DNA of 64,000 nucleotides from Phycisphaera sp. (GTDB taxonomy: Bacteria > Planctomycetota > Phycisphaerae > Phycisphaerales > UBA1924): assembly GCA_020639255.1 (NCBI GenBank), contig JACKGZ010000006.1, forward strand, positions 1-64,000, written 5' to 3'. The notes under the pieces were generated by a model that worked only from the letters and a program-made list of their open reading frames with translations, did no database searches and had not been told where the DNA came from. The first letter of the stretch is position 1, and the number at the start of each line of letters is the position of its first letter. The position numbers and the translations under genes were made by a program. Below are positions 49,741 to 59,048 of this stretch, piece by piece.

Positions 49741-52530
49741 ATGGAGCAGCCTGAGCTTCGGCGTCAGTTCGAATTATTCAACCAGCTCCTCGATCTCCCA
49801 CCCGGCGAGCGAGAGCAATTCCTTCAGGAACGCTGCGAGAATAATCCGTCGCTCACATCGCGCATCCGTGCGCTTCTGGTAAGCCATGAGAAGGCAGAAT
49901 CCGAGGAACCTACCACGGTTCGGCCGGGTGCCTCGGCTTCAACCTTACCGAGCAGTATCGGCGGTTATCGCATTCTCTCGCGTCTCGGCGAGGGTGGTAT
50001 GGGTGTGGTGTATGCCGCCGAACAGGCCCGCCCGATTCGGCGCCGTGTTGCGATCAAAGTGCTCAAGCCCGGATTCGACTCCTCTGAGGTTCTGGCTCGC
50101 TTCGACGCGGAGCGTCAGGCTCTGGCGCTGATGAATCACGCCAATATCGCGCAGATACTTGACGCTGGCGTGCACGAGGGTCGTCCGTTTTTCGTCATGG
50201 AGCTCATCGCCGGTGTTCCGATGACGGAGTACTGCGATCAACGTCGGCTCTCGATCGCCGATCGTCTCAGACTCTTTGCAAGTGTATGCGAGGGTGTGCA
50301 GCATGCGCATCAGAAGGGCATCATCCACCGCGATCTCAAGCCGTCGAATATACTTATTACTGAGGACGGCGCGGGCCCGACCCCCAAGATCATTGACTTT
50401 GGCATCGCCAAGGCTGTGACGAACCATTTGTTCGAGGCGACGATTCACACGGAGGTCGGCCGGATCATCGGAACTCCCGATTACATGAGTCCGGAGCAAG
50501 CGAATACGTCGGCGTTGGACATCGACACACGCACCGACGTGTACTCGCTCGGAGCGCTGCTGTACGAACTTCTCTGCGGGACGACGGTGTTCGGTCTTTA
50601 CGAGCGAACTGCCGGACTCGATGAGATCCGGCGTTCGATCGCGGATGCGACCCCTGTTCGCCCTTCGGAGCGTGTAATGCGTGAGCAGGAGAATGCACGT
50701 AGTCGTGCGGCTTCGCGCGGCATGTCTCCGGAGTCGCTCTCGCGTGTGCTCGCCAAGGATCTTGACTGGATTGTGCATAAGGCTCTGGAGAAAGATCGCG
50801 TCCGTCGATACGGCTCCGCGTCTGCACTCGCAGACGATGTGGAGCGGTATCTGAGCGGAGAAGTTGTCGTTGCAAGGCCGCCGAGCATTTCGTACAAAGT
50901 CAGCAAATTCGTCAACCGCAACCGCGGTGGAGTTCTTGCAACCGCTGTTGTGCTGCTCGCTATCGTCGCGGCGACTGTCACGAGCTTTCGGTCCGCAATC
51001 ATCGCAAGCCGTGAACGGAACGACGCACAGAGACGGGCTGACCAGCTTGCAAGAGTGGCGGACTTCGAGACCGAACGCTTGGGGGCGGTTGTCCCGCAGG
51101 ACATGGGCGCCGATATTCGAACTGCAATCCTGAGCGCATTTCCGGAGAGCGAACGAACTTCAGTCGAGAAGGCACTCGGGGAAGTGAACTTTACGACAGT
51201 GGCTCTGCGAGCGCTCGAAGCCAACATGATCGACGAGACGCTCGCGTCGATCGAGTCGAAGTTCGCCGCAGATCCGTTGATCCGTGCGGCGCTGTTGCAG
51301 TCAACGGCAACGAGCACTGAAAAACTCGGACTGGCCGAGCGGGCGCTTCCGCCGCAGCTCGAGGCGCTGCAGATCAGGCGAGAGAGACTCGGTGCCAATG
51401 CGCCTGAGACCATCGCTTCGATCTCTGAGACCGCGGGGCTCTACAAGTCGCTTGGAAAGTTTGATGAGTCCGAGCCTCTGTATACCGAGGCATATCATGC
51501 GGCCAAAGCGAACTTTGGCCCGCAGGACGAGCGCACGCTCGGTATCGCGAACGAGTTTGGGCTCCTTCTTCAGGATCTCGCACGGTATGACGAAGCGGAG
51601 GCGAAGCAGCGCGAGGCACTCGACGGGTATCGTCGCCTGCACGGCGAGAATCATCGCGACTATGCCAAGTGTCTCAACGATCTTGGCTTTCTCGCCCAGG
51701 CGCAGGGCGACCTCGACAAATCTGCCGAGTATTTCAGAGAGAATTTAGATATATCCAGACAGATTCTGAACAAGAATGATCCGCAACTCCTTACGGCACT
51801 GACCAACCTCGGCGGTGTGCTTGTGTTTCAAGGCAAGCTCGACGAGGCTGTACCATTCTTTGAGGAAGCACTTGCGGGCTTTGAGGCTGTTGCGGGTGAC
51901 GAGCATCCGACCACCATGACCATGGTGAGCAATACCGGCTATTTGCTTCAGGAACTCGGGCGATATGACGAGGCGGAGATCTATTACCGTCGTTCACTCG
52001 AAGCACGCCGGCGTGTGCTCGGGCCAGATCATCCGGACACGCTTACTTCTGAGGTCAACCTTGGCAACTTATTTGTAGAGCGAGGCAATCCTTCTGACGC
52101 GCTCACGCTGATGGAACATGTTCTGGAGGTACGTCGGCACGAGCTTTCTGACGATCATCCCCGAACGCTCAATGCGATGGGAAACCTCGCCACCGTGTAC
52201 AGCGACCTCGGACGTCTCGATGAAGCTCTCGTTCTCGTTGGAGATGCAGTCACGCGTGCGAAGCGGTCACTCCCGGCGGGGCATTCGATCACTGCCTCGT
52301 TGCTGGGCAATCTCTCGCGAACGCTGCTGCTGCTTGATCGATATTCGGATGCGGTGTCGCCGGGTGTTGAGGCGTATGAGTTTCGCTTGGCGAAGAATGG
52401 GCCGGATCATCCAGCGGTGATCTCGGCCGCAAAGCATTTAGCGGCGATTTACCAGGCATGGAACGAAGCTGATCCGGATGCCGGACATGATATCGATGCC
52501 AGGAAATGGTCCGCACAAGCTGATCAATAA
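49741..52530 (+). CDS. Membrane Ser/Thr protein kinase with TPR tail
   Basis: The ATG at 49741 follows a GGGGG-type site; a coupled ATG at 49714 is an alternative. The 929-residue protein has a Hanks kinase domain at ~76-372 with GEGGMGVV (83-90), Lys106, HRDLKPSN (196-203), DFG (219-221) and SPEQ. A transmembrane helix lies at ~396-416 (LATAVVLLAIVAATVTSF). A long C-terminal region (~540-910) carries ten or so TPR units of kinesin-light-chain type (LGRYDEAEIYYRRSLEARRRVLGPDHPDTL). All catalytic residues are present. It probably partners with the divergent sigma factor at 48542-49135. Confidence 0.9.
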   Translation: MEQPELRRQFELFNQLLDLPPGEREQFLQERCENNPSLTSRIRALLVSHEKAESEEPTTVRPGASASTLPSSIGGYRILSRLGEGGMGVVYAAEQARPIRRRVAIKVLKPGFDSSEVLARFDAERQALALMNHANIAQILDAGVHEGRPFFVMELIAGVPMTEYCDQRRLSIADRLRLFASVCEGVQHAHQKGIIHRDLKPSNILITEDGAGPTPKIIDFGIAKAVTNHLFEATIHTEVGRIIGTPDYMSPEQANTSALDIDTRTDVYSLGALLYELLCGTTVFGLYERTAGLDEIRRSIADATPVRPSERVMREQENARSRAASRGMSPESLSRVLAKDLDWIVHKALEKDRVRRYGSASALADDVERYLSGEVVVARPPSISYKVSKFVNRNRGGVLATAVVLLAIVAATVTSFRSAIIASRERNDAQRRADQLARVADFETERLGAVVPQDMGADIRTAILSAFPESERTSVEKALGEVNFTTVALRALEANMIDETLASIESKFAADPLIRAALLQSTATSTEKLGLAERALPPQLEALQIRRERLGANAPETIASISETAGLYKSLGKFDESEPLYTEAYHAAKANFGPQDERTLGIANEFGLLLQDLARYDEAEAKQREALDGYRRLHGENHRDYAKCLNDLGFLAQAQGDLDKSAEYFRENLDISRQILNKNDPQLLTALTNLGGVLVFQGKLDEAVPFFEEALAGFEAVAGDEHPTTMTMVSNTGYLLQELGRYDEAEIYYRRSLEARRRVLGPDHPDTLTSEVNLGNLFVERGNPSDALTLMEHVLEVRRHELSDDHPRTLNAMGNLATVYSDLGRLDEALVLVGDAVTRAKRSLPAGHSITASLLGNLSRTLLLLDRYSDAVSPGVEAYEFRLAKNGPDHPAVISAAKHLAAIYQAWNEADPDAGHDIDARKWSAQADQ

Positions 52531-52609
52531 GACTTGAATCGAGTTTCAGTGAGTTTACACGCAGCCTCAGTGCCGATTCAGACTGAAAGCTATGACGACG
52601 TTGTGAGTC

Positions 52610-54454
52610 TCAGGCTGATTGATTGCGTTTACCCGCCCAAATCAGGCCTACGCCTGTCAGCAATACAACGACGCTGACAAACAGCACCGATAGCCGATCG
52701 CCCCAGGTGTGCGACGGGATCAGGATAAGAAGAGCGATACCGCCGCCGACCGCGGCCGTGAACGCGCCGATCACAGTGAGCTGTTTGCTGTCGTTGGCCT
52801 CACCCACCTCGGCGGCGAAGTCGACGGGCTTGTGCATTGTTTCGAAGAACTCGTCAGTCCGCTGACGCGTGGAATCGGAAACCTTGGGCCAGAAAGGCAT
52901 CGTAAGCAGGAACGCGGCGACACCGACGCCTAGGTTGATGAAGACCTTGAGGTGGTAGGGCCAGCCGCCGTCGAAGAGCGGGGCAAGGAAGCCCGGGAGT
53001 GAGCTCACGAGCTGATCAGAGAATGCGTCCTTGGCGGCGAAGTACGCGATGGCCGAGGGGATCACGCCCGCTGTCACCGAAATTGCGGCGGACCACGTCG
53101 GGACGCGGCGGATGAAGAGCCCGAGCGCGAGCGGGACGGCCATGGGGAGGGAGAGCATCGCGCCGATGTCGAGCATCATCTCGAAAACGCCCTTGCCGCC
53201 ACCCGAGCCGTTGGTCTGGGCGGCGAAGTAGAGCGCGATCCCGATGATTGTGATGCCGAGGATGGTCGAGGTGATCTGCCCGATCAGGAACGAGGCCTTG
53301 TCGGAGAACTCGGCCTTGCCGGTGATGCGTTGGAAGAAGGGGATGATGTCGCGCGTGAAGACAGCGGCGTTTTTGTTGAGGCCGCTGTCCATGGAGCTCA
53401 TGGTGGCGCTGAGCATACTGACGATCATGAGCCCGACCATGCCTGCGGGGAGGACCTTGAGGCCCGCGACGGCGTAGGCGCCCTCGGCGGGTTTGCTGAG
53501 TTGCATGGCCATGACGTCGTCGGACCAGAGGAGACGTGCGACGATGGGCGGGATGAACCAGAAGCACATGCCGAAGAGCATGAGCCCGCCGGCGAGAAGT
53601 GCGGCTTTGCGTGCTTCGCGTCCGTCTTTGACACCGAAGTATTTCTGTGCGACATCGATGGTGCTGAAGGTGACGACTTTGTAGATGATCGTCGCCCATG
53701 CGAAGATCATGGTGTACTTCCAGAAGTCGGGGTGATCTTGTTTAGGTTGGAGTTCGCCAGGCGGAGAGATGAGCGAGAAGTGTCGGGTGAGCCCGGCTTC
53801 GTCGATGCGATGGAACAACTCGCCGATGCCTCCGATCTCGCGGAGGCAGAGGATTGCGACAAGAATCGTCAGCGGGAAGAGGACGATGCTCTGGATGACG
53901 TCGGTTGCCATGACGGCCCAGCTGCCGCCGCTGACGGAGTAGGTGAGCACGACGATGCCGACGACTGCGATGACGAACTGGACCTCGGACATGCCGACGC
54001 TCTTGGCGATCCCGGTCCAGTCGAAGACGGCCGCGATGAAGACCGCGAGACTCCAGAGCCAGACGGCGGCCTGGAGCATGCCGAGGATGGCATAGAGCCA
54101 TGCGTAGACCTGCTGGGTGCCAGGGCCGAAGCGTTTGCGGATGACTTCTGGCGCGGTGACGGCGCGGAGTTGTCTGAACCAGGGGGCGAGCAGCAGTGCG
54201 TGGACAGCGAAGGCGACCACGTTGCCAAGGAAGATGATGAGGATGGACCAGCCGGATTCGAATGCGGAGCCGGCGGCGCCGGTGAAAGTCCAGGCGCTGA
54301 AGACGCCCATGAAGGCGCTGGCGCCGACGAGCCACCATGTGCCCTTGCAGCCCGAGCGGAAGTAGTCGCTCACGTTTGAGTTGAACGATCGGAAGACCAG
54401 CCCCATGGCGATGAGGAAGGCGAGATAGCCTGCGATCACGATGTATTCGATCAT
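52610..54454 (-). CDS. Sodium/solute symporter (SSS family), probable uronate transporter
   Basis: The ATG at 54454 overlaps the LacI-type gene's stop by four bases. The 614-residue protein has about 13-14 hydrophobic helices. SSS landmarks include SDYFRSGCKGTWWLVGASAFMG, VYAWLYAILGMLQ, the SVSGGSWAVMATDVIQ segment and SATMSSMDSGLNKNAAVFTRDI (sodium-site region). Transcribed with the regulator and facing a polyuronate lyase gene, it probably imports unsaturated uronate products. The substrate is inferred from context. Confidence 0.85.
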   Translation of the reverse strand: MIEYIVIAGYLAFLIAMGLVFRSFNSNVSDYFRSGCKGTWWLVGASAFMGVFSAWTFTGAAGSAFESGWSILIIFLGNVVAFAVHALLLAPWFRQLRAVTAPEVIRKRFGPGTQQVYAWLYAILGMLQAAVWLWSLAVFIAAVFDWTGIAKSVGMSEVQFVIAVVGIVVLTYSVSGGSWAVMATDVIQSIVLFPLTILVAILCLREIGGIGELFHRIDEAGLTRHFSLISPPGELQPKQDHPDFWKYTMIFAWATIIYKVVTFSTIDVAQKYFGVKDGREARKAALLAGGLMLFGMCFWFIPPIVARLLWSDDVMAMQLSKPAEGAYAVAGLKVLPAGMVGLMIVSMLSATMSSMDSGLNKNAAVFTRDIIPFFQRITGKAEFSDKASFLIGQITSTILGITIIGIALYFAAQTNGSGGGKGVFEMMLDIGAMLSLPMAVPLALGLFIRRVPTWSAAISVTAGVIPSAIAYFAAKDAFSDQLVSSLPGFLAPLFDGGWPYHLKVFINLGVGVAAFLLTMPFWPKVSDSTRQRTDEFFETMHKPVDFAAEVGEANDSKQLTVIGAFTAAVGGGIALLILIPSHTWGDRLSVLFVSVVVLLTGVGLIWAGKRNQSA

Positions 54455-55452
54455 CGAACGCGGTCCGCCGGCACGAGTCGGGGCTCGACGGTCTGGATGG
54501 ACCGAGTGCCGGAGGCTGCGTGATCGACGCGCCAGAGGAGCTGTTCGACAGCTCGTTTGCCGATGAGGTCCGGGCGGATGTCGAATGTGGCGGGTCGCTT
54601 TGGCAGGCCGTCGAGGACGGGGTCGTTGTCGCATGAGACGACATCGACCTTGTCGGCGAGCTTGGGGCATGCGAGGCCCAGGCCCCGCATGACGCGTGCG
54701 GTGAGGCGGTCGCGCGGGATGAAGATGCCCTGCGGCTCTGGTGAGAGCTTGCAGAGCTTGGCGACGATCTGATCGACCTCGGTCTCGTGGGCCTTGATGG
54801 TTTCGAGTGTCATGCCGAGCGATGCGGCGGTCTCGCGGAACGAGGTTGCTCGGTCGTGGAAACCGACGTGCAGGCCGAGGAGTTCGACCATCGCGACGCG
54901 CTTGTGTCCGAGTCCCGCGAGGTACTCGGCGGCGGCGACACCGATGGCCTGGTTGTCGGGACCGACGCGGTCGCCCCAGTAGCCGGTGCCCTCGCGCTCC
55001 GAGAGGAGCCAGACGCTCGGCCTGATGCGGAGGCTCTTGGCGACGACGGGGGATGGGAGCTTGCCGTAGAGGAGCAGGCCCGCGGTTGAGGCGTTCTCGA
55101 TCGAGGGCGGGATGCGGTTCGAGCCGCCGATGCGGCAGACGGTGAGTTCGTAGTCGAGGGCGGTGAGCTCGGATTCGACGGTGTGGAAGACGCTGGCGGC
55201 GACGGGTGAGGTGGTGAAATTGACTTCCTCGCCGATCAGGACGAGGCTGAATTTCGCGGTCCCCACCTGTCTGCGCTCCTTGGGCTTTGGTCCGGGCCGG
55301 CGTTCGCGGTGCTCGTAGCCGAGGGCCTTGATGGCTTCGAGGACACGGCGGGCGGATTCGCTTGAGACGCCGGGCCTGTTGTTGATGACCCGCGAGACGG
55401 TCGAGTGTGAGACGCCGGCGGCCTGAGCCACTTCAACGATCGATGCTGCCAT
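54451..55452 (-). CDS. LacI-family transcriptional regulator
   Basis: This 333-residue protein has the LacI helix-turn-helix and hinge at the N-terminus (IVEVAQAAGVSHSTVSRVINNRPGVSSESARRVLEAIKALGY, written here only as the landmarks VSHSTVSRVI and RRVLEAIKALGY). A periplasmic-binding-protein-like domain follows with GYWGDRVGPDNQAIGVAAAEYLAGLGHKRVA and IFIPRDRLTARVMRGL. It is the first gene of a two-gene operon with the symporter and diverges from the lyase at 55637, so it probably represses both until an oligouronate binds. Confidence 0.9.
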   Translation of the reverse strand: MAASIVEVAQAAGVSHSTVSRVINNRPGVSSESARRVLEAIKALGYEHRERRPGPKPKERRQVGTAKFSLVLIGEEVNFTTSPVAASVFHTVESELTALDYELTVCRIGGSNRIPPSIENASTAGLLLYGKLPSPVVAKSLRIRPSVWLLSEREGTGYWGDRVGPDNQAIGVAAAEYLAGLGHKRVAMVELLGLHVGFHDRATSFRETAASLGMTLETIKAHETEVDQIVAKLCKLSPEPQGIFIPRDRLTARVMRGLGLACPKLADKVDVVSCDNDPVLDGLPKRPATFDIRPDLIGKRAVEQLLWRVDHAASGTRSIQTVEPRLVPADRVR

Positions 55453-55556
55453 GCTCAGAGGATATCCGGATCGGCGTTAATGTGCAATGCGAAGTTCCGT
55501 GGGTGAATCGGCGGAGTTGCCCGATTGTGAGCTGATAGGGGTGTTTGAGGCGTCTA

Positions 55557-55585
55557 TTGACACCTGGAGCCGGAAGAGGCATACT
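55557..55585 (+). promoter_or_regulatory. Sigma-70 promoter for the lyase gene
   Basis: A perfect TTGACA (55557-55562), exactly 17 bases of spacer and CATACT (55580-55585) form a strong promoter about 50 bases before the ATG. No clear LacI-type operator was identified, though an ATAATTAT palindrome lies just downstream. Confidence 0.65.
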
Positions 55586-55636
55586 CAATGTGCAGATAAT
55601 TATGCGACCAGTCGATCTCAATTCGGGAGTGTGGTG

Positions 55637-56911
55637 ATGCGGGTCAGGAAGCGGGCGCTTGGGCTGATCGGTGGGGTGTGTTGCGCGTCGGCCTTTGGGG
55701 TTGGGTGCTCGGTGGCCCAGCACCAGGTGGGCGCGTCGGAGTCGGCTTCTGCTCTGCCTGCGCCGGAGCGGTTGTATCTGTTCTCGGCTGATGACCTCGA
55801 TCGAGCGGCGGAACTGGTCAAGGCGGGGGATGAGGATCTGGTACGTGCGAGGGATGCGATCATCGCGGGGGCCGAGGCGGCGCTCGCTGAACCGATCGTG
55901 ACGGTTGTGTCTGGAAAAGAAGGTGGGAAGTTCACCGCGCCCAGCGGGGATCCGCGTGACTACGTCTCACTCAGCCCGTACTGGTGGCCCGATCCAAAGA
56001 AGGAGGACGGCTTGCCATATATCCGCAGGGACGGCGAGATCAATCCGGACCGCGACCACTACGACGCGGACAAACTCGGCAACTTCGGTGAGGCGGTGCG
56101 GAAGCTCGCGATGGGGTATCAGGTGACCGGTGATGAGCGGTACGCCGAGCGAGCTGCTGAGCATCTTCGGGCCTGGTTCATCGATCCCGAAACGCGGATG
56201 GTCCCGCGGATGCAGTTCGGTCAGTTCGTGCCTGGGAGCTCTGAGGGGCGTCACAGCGGGATTATCGAGACCAATCGCATCCGCTTTATTGCCGACTCGG
56301 TTGAGATGATCGGTGATTCTCCGGCGTGGGCGGAGACTGACGACGCGGGCGTGCGAGGTTGGTTCAAGGAGTACGCCGACTGGCTCATGACGAGCAAGCA
56401 CGGTAAAGACGAGCGCAACGCGGAGAACAACCACGGTACATGGTGCCACACGCAGATCGCCCAGTACGCGCTTTTCTCAGGAAATACCGGGCTCGCCAAG
56501 GAGATCGTCCAGGAGGGCTTCGAGCGTGTGCGTGATCAGATCGAGCCCGATGGCAGCCAGCCGCACGAACTCGAGCGCACCGTCGCGGCCGACTACAGCT
56601 GTTTCAATCTGCGGGCGCTGACGGACATGGGGATCTACGCGGAGAAGGTCGGCGTGGATCTGCTCGGCTACGAGACGGACGACGGCCGGAGCATCGAGAA
56701 GGGCATCGAATTCATGGTGCCCTACGTGACGGGGCACGAGGAGTGGCCCTATCAACAGATCAAGCCGACACGGCTCGATATGTATAACCAGCTCTTCCGG
56801 ATGGCGACGCTGAATATGCCGCACGCGGATTTCAGCGATGCAATCGAAGAGTTGCCGCCGCTGGAGGGTGAAGACCTGTGGATGGTCTACTTCTGGCCTG
56901 TCACGGACTGA
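55637..56911 (+). CDS. Alginate lyase-family polysaccharide lyase (PF05426, PL38-like)
   Basis: GGGAG precedes the ATG at 55637. The 424-residue product has an export signal with a possible lipobox (FGVGC). The family landmarks are DYVSLSPYWWPDP, GLPYIRRDGEINPD, FGQFVPGSSEGRHSGIIET and NNHGTWCHTQIAQYAL, with the Asn-His pair and the tyrosine of ELERTVAADYS as likely active-site residues. Enzymes of this alpha/alpha-toroid family cleave alginate or glucuronan by beta-elimination. The gene diverges from the LacI-symporter operon and converges on the PL6-type gene, 12 bases away. Confidence 0.85.
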   Translation: MRVRKRALGLIGGVCCASAFGVGCSVAQHQVGASESASALPAPERLYLFSADDLDRAAELVKAGDEDLVRARDAIIAGAEAALAEPIVTVVSGKEGGKFTAPSGDPRDYVSLSPYWWPDPKKEDGLPYIRRDGEINPDRDHYDADKLGNFGEAVRKLAMGYQVTGDERYAERAAEHLRAWFIDPETRMVPRMQFGQFVPGSSEGRHSGIIETNRIRFIADSVEMIGDSPAWAETDDAGVRGWFKEYADWLMTSKHGKDERNAENNHGTWCHTQIAQYALFSGNTGLAKEIVQEGFERVRDQIEPDGSQPHELERTVAADYSCFNLRALTDMGIYAEKVGVDLLGYETDDGRSIEKGIEFMVPYVTGHEEWPYQQIKPTRLDMYNQLFRMATLNMPHADFSDAIEELPPLEGEDLWMVYFWPVTD

Positions 56912-56923
56912 GCCCGGACTGAT

Positions 56924-59044
56924 TTACGGGCAGGGTTGGTTCAGTCTGAAGATGGCTTCGGCGTGGTCGATCGAATTGATGACGCCGCTGCCGTCAAGGT
57001 CGGCACCGAAGTCGCCCGCGCTGTACCAGCTCATGTAGAGCTTGTAATCGAGGAAGTCGGCCCTGCCGTCGTGGTTGAGGTCGCCCAGACAGGCTGAGTC
57101 CTGCACAACGAGTTGATCAAGGGCGCTGTCGCTGAGGCCGTTGTCGGTGCTCATGATGAGCGCGTCGATCTCGGTGTTGGGCTCGCGTTTGCCGATGGTG
57201 ATGGTGCGGGGCAGGCCCACATCGCCGGGCTCAACGAGAATTGTTGTCGGCGCATTCCAGCGGAACGTGCTGTTGTTCGAAGAAGACTGGTTGAACTCGG
57301 GGGAGGCATCGAGCTCCTCGGGTGCGTAGAAGCTGTCCGATGAGGTGCTGAAACCCCGCGAGCGTACGTAGAGCGTGTACACGCCGGCGGCATCGAACGC
57401 GATGGTGAATCGCGCGAGGGCGTCGTGTTCTTCGCCGGGGCGAACGGTGGCGCCGCCGGTGGATGGCGACTTGATGACCTTTCCGGTGAGCGCGGTCACC
57501 TCGCTCACGATCGACCACGTTGTGCCGTTGTTGTCCGGGTCTGTGAAGAGGTCGGCCGATTCGCCCGGAATGACGACGGTGCCGCTCTGAGGCGTGGGGG
57601 GCTCGACGCCCCACCAGTCGGGTCCGACGTCGTCTTCGGTGAGCGGGCCGATGGTGGCTGCGAGGGCGCTGACTTCGTCGGCGCCGACGTCGGGCGACGC
57701 GTCGCGGATCTGGCCGTCCATGTCGAGGGCGGGGGCATAGCTCGCGTCGGCCGCATCGATGAGCGGGCTGCCTGTGCTCGGTCGGAGGAGCCCATCGGGT
57801 GCGGTGGTAAACGGCGATGTTGCGAGCATCGTGATGCCCGGCGGTGTTGGCGAGAATCCGAGACCGAGGCCGTGGAACATGTTGCCGAGCCACGTGATGC
57901 CGTCGTCCGGTCCCCTGACTGCGTTGCTGGAGGGCGTCGTGACGGCGTTGTCGGCGATGACGCAGTTTTCGGGCAGGAGGTTGCGTCCCGTGCTGCTGTA
58001 GCCGCCGTCGAGCCGGAAGGCGTAGTCGGTGCAGTTGACGATCGTGTTGTGCGCGACAACGGCGTTCTTGACCTGGAAATACTCGCTGACCACGGGGTTG
58101 GGTGTGCCGGACTCGAAGACGATGACGCCGCCGGCGCGGCCGTCGAGGTTCTCGAAGTAGTTGTTTCGAACGGTGTGGTCTTCGCCGATGATCCGCACGC
58201 CGCCGGTGAGCGAGACGTTGTTGCCTTGAAAGAAATTGCCGTCGACGAGCGCGTTGTTGCCGTGGCGGAGTGTGAGTGTGCCCTTGGATTCGAGGAAGGT
58301 GTTGCTGGTGTAGGTGTTGTCGTGCGATTTGTTCGAGACGATCTCAGCCTCGCCGTCGCAACGCTCGAAGAGGTTTTCGTGGACCACGGACTGGGACGAG
58401 AGCATCGAGACATCGCTGGTACCGATGCGGATGGTCTCGAAGCCGTTCGGATCTTCGGAGCCTGTGTACCGCGGGCGATCGAGGAAGTGGTTGCGCTCGA
58501 TGACATGCCGGTTGGGCCAGTCGTCCCAGATGACGAGCGTGACACCGCGGTTGACGAAACCGTCGAATCGACAGTGATCGACGGTGTTGTCGGTGCCGTA
58601 GAGTGAGACCCAGAAGAAACGTTCTTCGATGTCCGGGTTGTTGACGTTCTCGATGACAGTGTTGGTGAGTCGGCAGTTGCGTGCGTAGGTCGAGCCCCGT
58701 CGGAACTGGATGACGTGGTCGCCGGCACTGAGGACGCCGTCCTTGAAATAGAGCCCGTCGACGACGAGGTGCTGCCCGCCGATCTCGAGGGTCGAGTTGC
58801 CGGTGAGGATGACCTGGCCCGGAGTCTGCGCGCGGAGTGTGATGGGCTGACTCGCGGTGCCGTTGCCCTGAAAATTGATGTCCTGGTTATTCCAGATGCC
58901 GTTGGTCATGACGAGCACGTCGCCCGGCTGCGCGCTCGACAATGCGGATGTGATCTCGGAGGCGTTGGAGACGAAGATGTCGTCGGCGTGCGCGGCCGAG
59001 ATCGGCAGACCGGCAATGAGTGCGAGGATGGCTGAGAGCTTCAT
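56924..59044 (-). CDS. PL6-type alginate/chondroitin lyase with C-terminal dockerin-like domain
   Basis: The 706-residue protein from the ATG at 59044 starts with a signal peptide (LSAILALIAGLPISAAHA). A right-handed beta-helix of the chondroitinase B type spans about 22-420, containing EIVSNKSHDNTY with Lys239 and GTLTLRHGN with Arg260. These sit 21 residues apart, as the catalytic Lys and Arg do in this family. A C-terminal beta-sandwich (about 480-640) and a dockerin-like loop pair (GDLNHDGRADFLDY, ADLDGSGVINSIDH) follow. It should depolymerise alginate outside the cytoplasm. It is last in its minus-strand cluster. Confidence 0.88.
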   Translation of the reverse strand: MKLSAILALIAGLPISAAHADDIFVSNASEITSALSSAQPGDVLVMTNGIWNNQDINFQGNGTASQPITLRAQTPGQVILTGNSTLEIGGQHLVVDGLYFKDGVLSAGDHVIQFRRGSTYARNCRLTNTVIENVNNPDIEERFFWVSLYGTDNTVDHCRFDGFVNRGVTLVIWDDWPNRHVIERNHFLDRPRYTGSEDPNGFETIRIGTSDVSMLSSQSVVHENLFERCDGEAEIVSNKSHDNTYTSNTFLESKGTLTLRHGNNALVDGNFFQGNNVSLTGGVRIIGEDHTVRNNYFENLDGRAGGVIVFESGTPNPVVSEYFQVKNAVVAHNTIVNCTDYAFRLDGGYSSTGRNLLPENCVIADNAVTTPSSNAVRGPDDGITWLGNMFHGLGLGFSPTPPGITMLATSPFTTAPDGLLRPSTGSPLIDAADASYAPALDMDGQIRDASPDVGADEVSALAATIGPLTEDDVGPDWWGVEPPTPQSGTVVIPGESADLFTDPDNNGTTWSIVSEVTALTGKVIKSPSTGGATVRPGEEHDALARFTIAFDAAGVYTLYVRSRGFSTSSDSFYAPEELDASPEFNQSSSNNSTFRWNAPTTILVEPGDVGLPRTITIGKREPNTEIDALIMSTDNGLSDSALDQLVVQDSACLGDLNHDGRADFLDYKLYMSWYSAGDFGADLDGSGVINSIDHAEAIFRLNQPCP

Positions 59045-59048
59045 CTGA

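Noticed and set aside
53330..54379. Plus-strand open frame of 349 codons
   Set aside because: It is antisense to the symporter gene with a biased Asp/Glu/Ala/Gly composition and no recognisable domain.
57425..58606. Plus-strand open frame of 393 codons
   Set aside because: It is antisense to the PL6-type lyase gene, whose catalytic motifs and signal peptide make that reading certain.
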